The notes: generated by a model from the letters alone, not told the origin. 64,000 bases of DNA from Chryseobacterium sp. KLBC 52 (GCF_003347605.1 NZ_QDFZ01000007.1:1-64000), one strand, 5' to 3'. Counted from the first letter of the stretch, positions 43,768 to 52,324 are shown. Made by a program: numbers and translations.

Positions 43768-44733
43768 ATGATAAAAAAACCAATAACCATTTTATTCTTT
43801 GTTCTACTGTATTCTCTTTCATTTTCTCAGGAGAAGCCGAATGAAAAAACAATTCTACAGGAACTTTCAGAAAACGCCTGTAAATGCGCTGATTCTATTG
43901 CTTTAGGTAACAGAAAGAAGGAAGATATCATCAAAGATGTTCATGCATGCATTGATAAATACACAGGAGCACTTCAGATCTCAAATCTTTTGAAAGGAGC
44001 TGAAAAACAAACTGAAAATGCACCTAAAGTAAACGGAAAAAAACAGATTAACCTGACATTTGACACCAATAAAAATTCAAAACAGTATAAAGACAGCTAT
44101 AATGAACTTGAGCGCTACCTGATGCAAAACTGCGAAAGTGTAAAGAGAGCTACTACAACTATTGAAACAGATTATGACAAGTTCTCAAAAAATAATATAG
44201 CCATTGACTTTTATACAAAAGCCACTAAAGCAGGGAAACGAGAAGATTGGAAAGAAGCCATTCAGAATTACGAACAGGCTGTAAAGATTGATCCAAAATT
44301 TATTTATGCATGGGATAATCTGGGAATTACTTATAGAAGGATCGGAGAATATGATAAAGCTCTTTATGCCTACAAACAGTCATTAGCTGTTGATCCAAAG
44401 GGTAAAATGCCTTTACAGAATATAGCAATAGCTTATATTTATAAAAAAGAATATCAGAAAGCTATAGATGCCTATAATGATTTTGACAAAGTATATGCCA
44501 ATGATCCCGAGGTTTATTATGGGATAGGACAAATCTACTTCGCTCATTTAAAAAATAATGAAAAAGGACTTGATTATATCTGCAAAGCTTATAGAATTTA
44601 TACTCAGCAGAAATCCCCTTACCGTTCTGATGCAGAAGCTGTAATAGGGAGTATCTACAAGGGTATGAAAGAGGAAGGCAAAATGGATAAATTCAAGGAA
44701 ATTTTAAAGAACAATAACATTCAATTTGATTAA
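43768..44733 (+). CDS. Exported TPR-repeat protein
   Basis: The 321-residue protein has a signal peptide ending near SFSQ (residue 21), a helical N-terminal domain with a CKC motif (ENACKCADSI), and then at least four tetratricopeptide repeats (about 150-300, for example DWKEAIQNYEQAVKIDPKF and EYDKALYAYKQSLAVDPKG). It likely sits in the periplasm as a scaffold. It starts 10 bases after the SGNH hydrolase gene and ends at a terminator. Confidence 0.85.
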   Translation: MIKKPITILFFVLLYSLSFSQEKPNEKTILQELSENACKCADSIALGNRKKEDIIKDVHACIDKYTGALQISNLLKGAEKQTENAPKVNGKKQINLTFDTNKNSKQYKDSYNELERYLMQNCESVKRATTTIETDYDKFSKNNIAIDFYTKATKAGKREDWKEAIQNYEQAVKIDPKFIYAWDNLGITYRRIGEYDKALYAYKQSLAVDPKGKMPLQNIAIAYIYKKEYQKAIDAYNDFDKVYANDPEVYYGIGQIYFAHLKNNEKGLDYICKAYRIYTQQKSPYRSDAEAVIGSIYKGMKEEGKMDKFKEILKNNNIQFD

Positions 44734-44736
44734 AAA

Positions 44737-44771
44737 ATAAAAACGATTCCCATACCAGGAATCGTTTTTTT
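44737..44771. terminator. Bidirectional rho-independent terminator
   Basis: The 10-bp stem AAACGATTCC / GGAATCGTTT with a 7-base loop, with A and T runs, lies between the convergent TPR and helicase genes. Confidence 0.85.
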
Positions 44772-44774
44772 ATT

Positions 44775-46127
44775 TTATTTCTTTCTTTTCGACTTCGAAA
44801 TTGCTTTCTGCTGAGCTCTGTTGGCTCCAAACTTCTTAGGTGCTTTTCTTTTGGAAGGTCCACCCCAGTTTTCTTTGGTATTTTTAGCCTTTTTCTCATG
44901 GAATGCTCCACCTCCTTCATTCAGTTTTACCTGTACAGGATTTTTCATCACAACCTGATCTTCTTCGGCAGCGATTTTCTTAGGATTGATCTTAACGCCT
45001 TCAGGGAATTCATTAAATTTCAATTCTTTGTCCATCAACAGCTCGATATCAAGCAGCAAAGGTTCTTCTTTTTTCGTTACGAAAACCAAAGCTTTCCCTT
45101 CTTTATCTGCTCTACCCGTTCTACCGATTCTATGGATATACTGCTCAGGAATATCAGGGGTTTCAAAATTGATGACATGCGTAATGTTTGAAATATCAAG
45201 ACCTCTTGCCATTACGTCTGTCGTAATCAAACCTCTGATCTCTTCATTCTCAAACCTTTTCATCGCTTTTAGTCTGTAATTCTGCGATTTATTGGAGTGA
45301 ATCACATCAAACTGTTCAGGGAAAAGTTCATCGATTTTAGTAAAGAGCAGGTCGGCATGCCTTTTATTATTGTTAAAGATCAATACTTTGGACATATCAG
45401 CATCACTTTTCAGCAAATGTTCAAGTAAATTGATTTTAGTATTAAAGTTTTCGACCTTGTACCCAGTCTGTTCAATTTTTTCAAGCGGAGTTCCTGATTT
45501 TGCCAATGAAATTTCTACCGGACTTGCAAAATATTCATCCAGCATATCATCTACCGCTTCTGTCATCGTCGCTGAGAAAAGAATATTTTGTCTTTTCTCT
45601 TTCATCATTTCAAAAATATGAGTAAGCTGCGGTCTGAAACCAAGGTTAAGCATCTCATCAAACTCGTCAATGATCAGCTTCTGAACTTCCTTCAGAGAGA
45701 TTGCGTTGTCTATGGAAAGGTCCATCACTCTTCCCGGTGTTCCTACCAGAATATCACAACCATCATTGAACAATAGTTTTTGAGTATTGATATTTTTTCC
45801 ACCATAAATTCCGATTACTCTTGCGGTAATATTTTCCGTCAGTTTTTCAAGGATTTCAGTCACCTGTACCACCAATTCTCTTGTAGGAACAAGCACCAAA
45901 ACAGTTGGATTTCCTGTCTTGCTGTATTTCCATGTTTTCAGAACGGGTAAAAGATAAGCCAATGTTTTTCCGGTTCCGGTCTGTGCAATTCCCATTACAT
46001 CTCTTCCCGAAAGAATAGGTTTCAAGCTCTTCTCCTGAATAGGAGTAGGTTCAAATAATTCCAGATCCGCTAAAACATCAAGAATTTTAACCGGAAGGTC
46101 AAAATCCGCAAAAGTGAGTTTTTCCAT
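44775..46127 (-). CDS. DEAD-box-family RNA helicase with DEFD motif II
   Basis: The 450-residue protein has the full DEAD-box helicase order: Q motif (FEPTPIQ), Walker A AQTGTGKT (48-55), PTRELVVQ, GTPGR, motif II DEFD at 154-157 instead of DEAD, SAT, and in the second domain LIFNNNKRHAD, TTDVMARGLDI and HRIGRTGR. The C-terminal 60 residues are Lys-rich and probably bind RNA. The closest types are RhlE-like helicases of cold adaptation and ribosome assembly. The Ala-to-Phe change in motif II was checked in the DNA (GAC GAG TTT GAT). Confidence 0.92.
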   Translation of the reverse strand: MEKLTFADFDLPVKILDVLADLELFEPTPIQEKSLKPILSGRDVMGIAQTGTGKTLAYLLPVLKTWKYSKTGNPTVLVLVPTRELVVQVTEILEKLTENITARVIGIYGGKNINTQKLLFNDGCDILVGTPGRVMDLSIDNAISLKEVQKLIIDEFDEMLNLGFRPQLTHIFEMMKEKRQNILFSATMTEAVDDMLDEYFASPVEISLAKSGTPLEKIEQTGYKVENFNTKINLLEHLLKSDADMSKVLIFNNNKRHADLLFTKIDELFPEQFDVIHSNKSQNYRLKAMKRFENEEIRGLITTDVMARGLDISNITHVINFETPDIPEQYIHRIGRTGRADKEGKALVFVTKKEEPLLLDIELLMDKELKFNEFPEGVKINPKKIAAEEDQVVMKNPVQVKLNEGGGAFHEKKAKNTKENWGGPSKRKAPKKFGANRAQQKAISKSKRKK

Positions 46128-46149
46128 TTTGCAAAGATAGGTATTTAAT

Positions 46150-46275
46150 TACAAGTTGAAAATTTGAGGTGGCAGATATTAGGCTGCAGGTTGCAGAGAG
46201 TAGCTATCTGATTATAGGGAATCACTACCAAATACACTGATCTTTCTGGCAACAAAGAACAGCCAGCAACAAATT
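46150..46275. repeat. Bipartite G-rich/C-rich word repeat
   Basis: The left arm has GAGGTGGCAGATATTAGG and CTGCAGGTTGCAG; the right arm ends CTGGCAACAAAGAACAGCC and AGCAACAAATTAATC. The end AGCAACAAATTA matches the end of the 6501-6680 element. Confidence 0.5.
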
Positions 46276-46277
46276 AA

Positions 46278-46790
46278 TCACTCATTCATCTTTACACTAT
46301 TGACTTTGATTTTAATATCATCATCTTCCCATTTACTGGAGGTAACGATAACATATCCTTTCTTTTTAGGATCTTTTTTGATGGGGAACTGATCTTCTTC
46401 CCACTGATTACAATGGGTTGAAATAGAAGGCAATAATGGCTTCCAGCCCGTTTTACTTAAAGTATACACATAAAAAGGATGCCAGCAGCTGGTACACCAG
46501 TTGGGATAAAATCCGATCTCCTCTTTACCGTCATCATTAAGATCTCCCAAATTATACAAACTTCCCTGATTGGCAGGAGAAATTGTTATGGGTTTTATAT
46601 TTTTATCACTGAAATAAATGGTTGTTTCACACTTTCCTTCACATTCGTCACCACAGTCGCTGACTTTTGTATAGGCGTATTCTTTTGTTCCATTTCCGTC
46701 AAAATCTCCCTGAAGCTTCTCTTCGTTTGCTTGTTGAGCCATAGAATGTGAACTGAATAAGGTGATTGCGGTTATAATAAGTGTTTTCAT
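46278..46790 (-). CDS. Exported Ca-binding-type FG-GAP/VCBS-like protein
   Basis: The 170-residue protein has a signal peptide (to SMAQ at about 19). Two DxDxNG-type loops are seen, QGDFDGNGTKEYAY and LGDLNDDGKEEIGFY, as in FG-GAP/VCBS repeats and EF-hand-like Ca2+ loops. Several cysteines (CGDECEGKC, CTSCWH) suggest disulfides. It is too short for a whole beta-propeller. Function unknown. Repeats flank it on both sides. Confidence 0.7.
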   Translation of the reverse strand: MKTLIITAITLFSSHSMAQQANEEKLQGDFDGNGTKEYAYTKVSDCGDECEGKCETTIYFSDKNIKPITISPANQGSLYNLGDLNDDGKEEIGFYPNWCTSCWHPFYVYTLSKTGWKPLLPSISTHCNQWEEDQFPIKKDPKKKGYVIVTSSKWEDDDIKIKVNSVKMNE

Positions 46791-46796
46791 TGTTGG

Positions 46797-46898
46797 TTTG
46801 TGGTTATGAGTTGCGGATTCGGGGTACGAGTTACAGGGTACGAGTTTCGAGATGCGAGATGCGAAGTTTAGGGTTTCGAGTTTTTGAATTTTTCGGGT
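46797..46898. repeat. G-rich word repeat, single arm
   Basis: The words GAGTTGCGGATTCGGGG, TACGAGTT, TTTCGAGATGCGAGATG and AGGGTTTCGAG repeat here on the plus strand without a C-rich partner arm. It lies between the start of the 46278 gene and the end of the ABC1 kinase gene. Confidence 0.5.
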
Positions 46899-48545
46899 TT
46901 ATTTTCTGGTTACTCTTAGTAGGAGGATTATGACTAAAAGGATTGAAAAGATAAAGCCCAGAACTGCTACCAAAGATAGTTCTCCGATTCTTGGTCCGGA
47001 TTCGGAAGAAAAAACAATGGCTGTAGCAATGATATTTGCTCCTAAAACCATAGCCAGAATCAGATTGATGACACTGGATTTGATCAGTTGGTTGGTCTTA
47101 TCAATATTTTTGATTTCGCTGGAAACCGTAAATTTATTTTCATCCAGCTTTTGGAGAACGGAACGGAGTTCTTTCGGAATTTCATCGACATTATCCGTAA
47201 AGTTCATCATGCGGTCCATTCCTGTTTTTAAAAGATTTTTAGGACTGATTTTCTTGGTGAAAATCTTTTTGGTGTAAGGATGAAGACTTTTAACGATATC
47301 AAGATCAGGATTAATACTCCTTCCCACTCCTTCTATCAGGCTTATTCCTTTGAACAGAAGATAGAAATAATCCGGCATATAAAGCCTGTTGTCCTTCAAA
47401 ATATCTTTCATCTTATTGATAATCACCTGTACATTGATATCCTGTAATGATGAGCTGTGTACAAAGTTCAGGATTTCTTCCACATCATTTTCAAACCTTC
47501 TTTCATCCGGAATTTCATAGCTTATGGCCATTTTTTTAAGGGAACGGACTATTTTATGAGCATTTTTGGCGACAAAACTTACGATAAGATTTTCAAGAAT
47601 TTCTTTATCATTGGGCTGAATTTTACCTACTGCCCCAAAATCAATGAAAACAATTTTACCGTCTTTTCTCACTAAAATATTTCCGGCGTGAGGATCAGCA
47701 TGGAAAAATCCGTAGTCTAAAATCTGCGATACAAAAAGCCTCAATCCTGTTTCTGAAACTTTTACAGGATCAATATCATTGGCCAGCAGAACAGATTTGT
47801 CGGTTACTTTAATCCCATCGATAAATTCCATACAAAGAATATTGTTGTTGGAAAATTCTTCGTACACTTTAGGAACATAGGTTTCTTTATTGTTCTTAAA
47901 ATTCAGTCGGAACTGCTGGATATTATTTTTTTCATTGATCAGAGAAACTTCTTCAAGTAAAGATCTTTCAAAGGTAGAAATCGCCTGCTTCAGATTCAGT
48001 TTTTCTCCTATTTCCGAATAGGCAGATATGAGCTTTTCAATATCTTTGATCAACAGTAAATCATCTTCAATGACTGACTGTACATCGGGTTTTCTCAATT
48101 TTAAAATTACAGGACTGCCATCCAGCAGAACAGCTTTGTAAACCTGTGCAATAGAAGCTGTAGCCAAAGGCTTTTTCTCGATTTCACTGAAATAATCTTT
48201 GACGGAAATATTAAACTCAGTTTCCAGCGCTTCTTCTACATCCATATCTACTGTATCCACTTTGTCCTGAAGTTTTTGCAACTCCTGGATCAATTCCGGC
48301 GGCAATAAGTCTTCCCTGTTACTGAATGTCTGCCCCAGTTTTACAAACGTAGGTCCCAGCTCTTCGAGAGCGAGTCTTATTCTTTCGTAAACGGTTCCTT
48401 TTGAAATGATTTCATCTGAATGACCAGAAGTTTCTTCCTGTTTATTTCCATTCATTCTGGCCAGAAGATCTTTGAACCCATATTTACTTAGTACGGAAAT
48501 CAGTCTTGCGGATCTTTTCAGTTTTCTTTGAGGCTTATCAAACAT
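46899..48545 (-). CDS. ABC1/UbiB-family atypical kinase
   Basis: The 548-residue protein belongs to the AarF/UbiB/ADCK family of atypical protein-kinase-like ATPases. The family KxGQ motif is at 69-72 (FVKLGQTFSNR), the Ala-rich nucleotide loop at 128-134 (ATASIAQ), the ATP lysine near K149 (VILKLRKP), the catalytic HADPHAGN near 277 and the metal DFG near 297 (IDFGAVG). Two C-terminal membrane helices (about 485-545) anchor it. UbiB itself acts in quinone synthesis; Bacteroidetes use menaquinone, so the client here is unknown. Confidence 0.9.
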   Translation of the reverse strand: MFDKPQRKLKRSARLISVLSKYGFKDLLARMNGNKQEETSGHSDEIISKGTVYERIRLALEELGPTFVKLGQTFSNREDLLPPELIQELQKLQDKVDTVDMDVEEALETEFNISVKDYFSEIEKKPLATASIAQVYKAVLLDGSPVILKLRKPDVQSVIEDDLLLIKDIEKLISAYSEIGEKLNLKQAISTFERSLLEEVSLINEKNNIQQFRLNFKNNKETYVPKVYEEFSNNNILCMEFIDGIKVTDKSVLLANDIDPVKVSETGLRLFVSQILDYGFFHADPHAGNILVRKDGKIVFIDFGAVGKIQPNDKEILENLIVSFVAKNAHKIVRSLKKMAISYEIPDERRFENDVEEILNFVHSSSLQDINVQVIINKMKDILKDNRLYMPDYFYLLFKGISLIEGVGRSINPDLDIVKSLHPYTKKIFTKKISPKNLLKTGMDRMMNFTDNVDEIPKELRSVLQKLDENKFTVSSEIKNIDKTNQLIKSSVINLILAMVLGANIIATAIVFSSESGPRIGELSLVAVLGFIFSILLVIILLLRVTRK

Positions 48546-48757
48546 AGTGTATCAATAGTAGGTGCAATTTACTCCAAAAATTGTTCCTTTATGAAAACAA
48601 TTATGATAACAACGCTAACGAATAAAATTAAAAATAACAACACATAATCAGTATTTTAAAGAATAAAATACACCAATATCAATAAAAACGCATCATATAT
48701 TGTAAAAATTAATATATTTACAACGTACAAATTAAAACAAATCAAAAGTATTAGAAC

Positions 48758-48922
48758 ATGAAAAATTTACGCAACAACAAACTATCAAGAGAGCAATTAA
48801 AAGGAATTGCAGGAAGCGGAATCATTATCGGAAACTGCTCAAACCAATGCTGCCCTACAGACGGAAGACCAAAATGTCCTGGACTGATCTGTCCTGCTGT
48901 AGTATGCCCTCAGTATATGTAA
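48758..48922 (+). CDS. Cysteine-rich peptide with bacteriocin-like leader (candidate RiPP precursor)
   Basis: This 54-residue ORF was too short for routine calling. The N-terminus MKNLRNNKLSREQLKGIAG looks like the leader of the small 'bacteriocin-like' peptides known in Chryseobacterium (LSREELK-I-xGG type), with AGSG (18-21) where a double-glycine cleavage site is expected. The rest has six cysteines (C27, C31, C32, C40, C45, C50) and five prolines in a short hydrophobic core, CSNQCCP ... KCPGLICPAVVCP. The upstream region is very AT-rich; a strong terminator follows at 48950, so it is its own transcript. No modification or export enzyme lies nearby. A secreted disulfide-rich or modified peptide is inference. 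Confidence 0.75.
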   Translation: MKNLRNNKLSREQLKGIAGSGIIIGNCSNQCCPTDGRPKCPGLICPAVVCPQYM

Positions 48923-48949
48923 GATCAGATTTTATACAGAATTATACAG

Positions 48950-48983
48950 TACCCGAAGAAATATTCTTCGGGTATTTTTTTTG
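48950..48983 (+). terminator. Rho-independent terminator of the peptide gene
   Basis: The 11-bp perfect stem TACCCGAAGAA / TTCTTCGGGTA with a 3-base loop is followed by eight or more T, 28 bases after the peptide stop. Confidence 0.9.
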
Positions 48984-49072
48984 CCCTGAAAAATGCCTAC
49001 GTACCTCAATTTCCGGCACATTATTTCCATCTGGAAGAACAAAAAAATTTATAAATATTTAAATACAACACT

Positions 49073-49717
49073 ATGTTAAAAAAAATTATTTCAGCTGGTC
49101 TTATTGTATCAGCAGTTCTGTTTACAACACAAATAAAAGCGCAGGTAGCATCAGCTCATTCTATTGCCGAAGTAGCCACAAAAGAAATGAGTTATTTAGG
49201 ACTTACAGAATCACAGGTTAGTAAAGTGACAGAGATCAATAAAATGACTGCAGATGCGCTTATTGCTCTTGATAATAAAGCTGGTGATAATAGCAGTTCC
49301 CAGAACAACAAAGTAATTGCTGACGAATTTGTTAGCATCATCGCTCAGCGTCATAAGGCAATGGAACAAATCCTTACTCCGGAGCAAATGGCAATCGTAA
49401 AACAAGACCGGGCAGAAAAGATTGCGCTTTTCAGAACATTGATTATGGTTCCTATTCTGGATCTGACTGAAAGACAAGTTGAGCAGGTATACGAGATCAA
49501 CTTCAAAGGAGTACAGAAAGTTCAGAAAGATTTTGGAAAGCGTCTCAACAAGAAAAATGCGAGTCCTGAAGATGCTGACAGCAATAAGGCAAAAAAGGTT
49601 ATCATCAGTGATTTTAAAGTCCTTGATAAAGATTTTAAAAAGATACTGAGTCCTGAGCAATATGAGGTTTATAAAAACAATCAGGATTTAATCAGAGAAT
49701 CCGCTAAGAAAGAATAG
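49073..49717 (+). CDS. Exported helical protein with two LTxxQ-like repeats
   Basis: The 214-residue protein has a signal peptide (to KAQ at about 23). The mature part is all-helical and made of two similar halves: LGLTESQVSKVTEINKM ... ILTPEQMAIVKQ and LDLTERQVEQVYEINFKG ... ILSPEQYEVYKNN. Each half has an LT-x-x-Q and a later L[TS]PEQ, as in Spy/CpxP-type periplasmic chaperones (LTXXQ family). A role in envelope stress is plausible but not shown. It stands alone between two terminators. Confidence 0.75.
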   Translation: MLKKIISAGLIVSAVLFTTQIKAQVASAHSIAEVATKEMSYLGLTESQVSKVTEINKMTADALIALDNKAGDNSSSQNNKVIADEFVSIIAQRHKAMEQILTPEQMAIVKQDRAEKIALFRTLIMVPILDLTERQVEQVYEINFKGVQKVQKDFGKRLNKKNASPEDADSNKAKKVIISDFKVLDKDFKKILSPEQYEVYKNNQDLIRESAKKE

Positions 49718-49735
49718 TTCGGTCTGGTTGGAAAA

Positions 49736-49783
49736 AAAATATCAGCGGCAGCTCCAATGGAGCTGCCGCTGATATTTTTTATT
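49736..49783. terminator. Very long bidirectional terminator stem
   Basis: A perfect 21-bp stem (49736-49756 with 49758-49778; inner part GCGGCAGCTCCA / TGGAGCTGCCGC) with A and T runs separates two convergent genes. The T run contains the stop codon of the minus-strand gene. Confidence 0.9.
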
Positions 49784-51287
49784 TAAGGTACGTTTCGTAA
49801 AGGTCTTTTCTGCGGTCTTTCATGACCTGAACAGAACCGTTGTGATGGAGATCTTTCAAGAGGTTAAGATCGACATCTACAATCAGGGTCATTTCTGTAT
49901 TAGGAGTAGCCTCCCCTTTCACGGCATTAGATGGGAAAGCAAAATCGGAAGGAGTAAATACGGCAGCCTGTCCGAACTGAATATCCATATTGTTTACCTT
50001 CGGAAGGTTTCCTACACAACCGGCAATGGCCACATAACATTCATTTTCTATGGCTCTTGCAGCAGCACAGTGACGTACTCTCATATAGGCATTCTGAGTG
50101 TCTGTCAGATACGGTACAAACAGGATTTTCATTCCCTGATCAGCCAGAATTCTTGGGAGTTCCGGGAATTCTACGTCGTAGCAGATGACAAGTCCTATTT
50201 TCCCACAGTCGGTATCAAAGACTTTGATTTCATTTCCGCCTTTCATTCCGTAGTACCTTTTTTCGTTCGGAGTAATGTGAATTTTTCTGTATTCATCCAT
50301 ACGTCCGTCACGATGAAGAAGGTAACTTACATTGTACAAATCATTATTATCACTATCAAAAACAGGCATACTTCCGGAAATAATATTCACGTTGTAACTG
50401 ATCGCCAGTTCTGAGATTTTATTTTTGATCTGCTCGGTAAGCTTAGCCAGTTCTATCATACTGTCTCTTTCGGAAAGATTATTGAAAGGAGCCAGCAAAG
50501 GCGTGTTGAAGAGTTCCGGGAACAGGACAAAATCAGACTTATAATCTCCCATCACATTGACAAAGAATTCTACCTGCTCATAAAACGCCTCAATATCTTT
50601 AAAGGTTCTCATTTGCCATTGTACCAATCCAAGACGAATAATGCTGTCCTGCATCGTATTTGGTTTTCTGCTGTAGTAAATGTTATTCCACTGTAGAAGA
50701 ACTGCATTCTCTCTGGAAGCTTCATCCTCCGGAAGATATTTTTTCAGGATTCTTATCGGAAGAAAATTATTGGAAAGCTGGAAAGATAATACAGGATCAT
50801 AGATTTCCTTATCTCTTACTTTTCGGATATATTCTCTTGGAGAAAATTCATGGCTGTATTTGTGATAATTCGGGATTCTGCCACCCAGAACAATAGATTT
50901 CAGGTTTAATAATTCACAAAGCTCTTTTCGGGCATCATAAAGCCTTCTTCCCAAACGCAGTTCACGGAACTCCGGATCGACAAAAACTTCAATTCCGTAG
51001 AGAACATTCCCCGTTGAAGTGTGGGTATTGAATGTGTAATTTCCCGTAATATCGCTGTAGGTATGATCATCTCCAAATTCTTCGTAATTAACGATAATGG
51101 AAAGTGCTACAGCAGCCAGTTTTCCGTCAACGGTGATACAGATCTGTCCGTTCGGAAATATTTTTGTGAGTTTATCAATACTTTTTTTGGACCAGATAGA
51201 TTCCGACATCTGCGGGTAGGCCCTTTTCATCGTTTCCGCCAGCTCATTATAATCCTGAAGGGTCAGGTTTCTTGTTTCTATTTGCAT
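49779..51287 (-). CDS. GNAT N-acetyltransferase fused to a carbon-nitrogen hydrolase
   Basis: The 502-residue protein has a GNAT domain (about 1-200; acetyl-CoA loop FRELRLGRRLYDARKEL at 108-123) and a nitrilase-superfamily domain (about 215-490). The hydrolase triad is complete: E258 in LFPELFN, K335 in YRKIHITP and C369 in LVICYDVEFPE. Such fusions are known in Bacteroidetes and other phyla and are usually listed as bifunctional GNAT/carbon-nitrogen hydrolase proteins; their reaction is unknown. The stop lies inside the terminator T-tract. Confidence 0.9.
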   Translation of the reverse strand: MQIETRNLTLQDYNELAETMKRAYPQMSESIWSKKSIDKLTKIFPNGQICITVDGKLAAVALSIIVNYEEFGDDHTYSDITGNYTFNTHTSTGNVLYGIEVFVDPEFRELRLGRRLYDARKELCELLNLKSIVLGGRIPNYHKYSHEFSPREYIRKVRDKEIYDPVLSFQLSNNFLPIRILKKYLPEDEASRENAVLLQWNNIYYSRKPNTMQDSIIRLGLVQWQMRTFKDIEAFYEQVEFFVNVMGDYKSDFVLFPELFNTPLLAPFNNLSERDSMIELAKLTEQIKNKISELAISYNVNIISGSMPVFDSDNNDLYNVSYLLHRDGRMDEYRKIHITPNEKRYYGMKGGNEIKVFDTDCGKIGLVICYDVEFPELPRILADQGMKILFVPYLTDTQNAYMRVRHCAAARAIENECYVAIAGCVGNLPKVNNMDIQFGQAAVFTPSDFAFPSNAVKGEATPNTEMTLIVDVDLNLLKDLHHNGSVQVMKDRRKDLYETYLK

Positions 51288-51376
51288 TTGATGTAATTTT
51301 ACTTAAATTTAGTGAAAATATTTTACTTTAATCCTTATAGAAAAGTACTTCCCAACTATTTATACAAAATTTAACA

Positions 51377-51763
51377 GTGGATATCTCTGAGATTTTACAA
51401 GCAGCAGTTTACTCAAATAATTACTGGAAACATTCTGATTTTGGCTTTGTAATGGAAACCCTTAAACCCCATTATAATATTAGTATGGAAATGGATACAG
51501 AAAAAGTTGTTGTTCTGCTGTTGGGAGATAAAACCATCGGATATATCTGTTTGAATTATCCTCTGATTTTTATAGAAAGTCAATATGCGTTACAAATAAA
51601 AAATATTTTGCATGCATTTTATGATATAGAATACATTCTTGTCGATAAGCTATCTAATCCATACCTTTCTGTAGATCCTGATTTTTATAATGCTTATTTT
51701 GATTTTATGGAAAGCCTGAATGCTTTTTCTGCTGAAGATTTTTATTTTTACAATGTCAATTAA
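51377..51763 (+). CDS. Small soluble protein of unknown function
   Basis: The frame gives 128 residues from a GTG at 51377; the first ATG is 26 codons in, so the start is uncertain. The composition is acidic and aromatic (DFGFVMETLKPHYNI, FYDIEYILVDKL) with no signal peptide or membrane helix. It shows alternating strands and helices that could be a small alpha/beta fold. No family is recognised. The REP-like palindrome lies after it. Confidence 0.55.
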   Translation: MDISEILQAAVYSNNYWKHSDFGFVMETLKPHYNISMEMDTEKVVVLLLGDKTIGYICLNYPLIFIESQYALQIKNILHAFYDIEYILVDKLSNPYLSVDPDFYNAYFDFMESLNAFSAEDFYFYNVN

Positions 51764-51794
51764 AAATCATTCTTGTCCGATTACATTAAAGCGT

Positions 51795-51955
51795 AATTAA
51801 CAGGTCGCTCCTCCGGAGCTTTATTTTTATGGGAACTTCTTTTTTTCTATTAACAGCAGATCCCTACGGGATCAAATCAAGCTCCACTAGGAGCTAACTG
51901 TTAATAGAACATATTTGTTTTAAAATTATAGCTCCGGAGGAGCGACCTGTTAATT
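51795..51955. repeat. Nested palindromic REP-like element (four GCTCC-GGAGC-type hairpins)
   Basis: The outer arms are a perfect 26-bp inverted repeat (51795-51820 and 51930-51955; core CAGGTCGCTCCTCCGGAGCT). Inside is a second perfect 12-bp inverted repeat TTCTATTAACAG (51845-51856 and 51898-51909). Between these arms lie two small hairpins, GATCCC-TAC-GGGATC (51859-51873) and AGCTCC-ACTA-GGAGCT (51880-51895). Each end of the outer arms also has a GCTCCNNNGGAGC palindrome. The design resembles paired REP units (BIME-like). Confidence 0.85.
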
Positions 51956-52035
51956 CATGATGTAAAAATTGATATTTTCAATGTATTTATACTTTTTATC
52001 GGACAATAAGGATTAATTAAATTTTTTATTAGCTA

Positions 52036-52323
52036 ATGATAATGAAACCATACGCAGTAACTTTACTTATAAGCACCTTACTTATTTTGATTTTAAGAAT
52101 CTTTTATCCTTACTCAATCATTAATCTTTCACATAATTTCAACTTATTTTCGGCATCTGAACTCAATGCCGAGGAAGTGAAAACTTTTATTTATGTACAT
52201 GTAGCAGGATCAATATTTTTAAACTATCTTATTTTCCATAAGCATATACTCTTCAAACTGATATATTGCTTATTAATTGCTTTAAATATTTTATTGATCA
52301 TGTCTTCATTGAAACAGTTTTAA
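52036..52323 (+). CDS. Small membrane protein of unknown function
   Basis: The 95-residue protein has three hydrophobic helices (about 5-25, 47-64 and 71-90) and a polar segment with SASELNAEEVKTF between the first two. The sequence is AT-rich and no family is recognised. It lies in a lone position after the REP-like element and converges on guaA. The ATG at 52036 is followed by a second ATG two codons later; either could be used. Confidence 0.6.
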   Translation: MIMKPYAVTLLISTLLILILRIFYPYSIINLSHNFNLFSASELNAEEVKTFIYVHVAGSIFLNYLIFHKHILFKLIYCLLIALNILLIMSSLKQF

Positions 52324-52324
52324 C

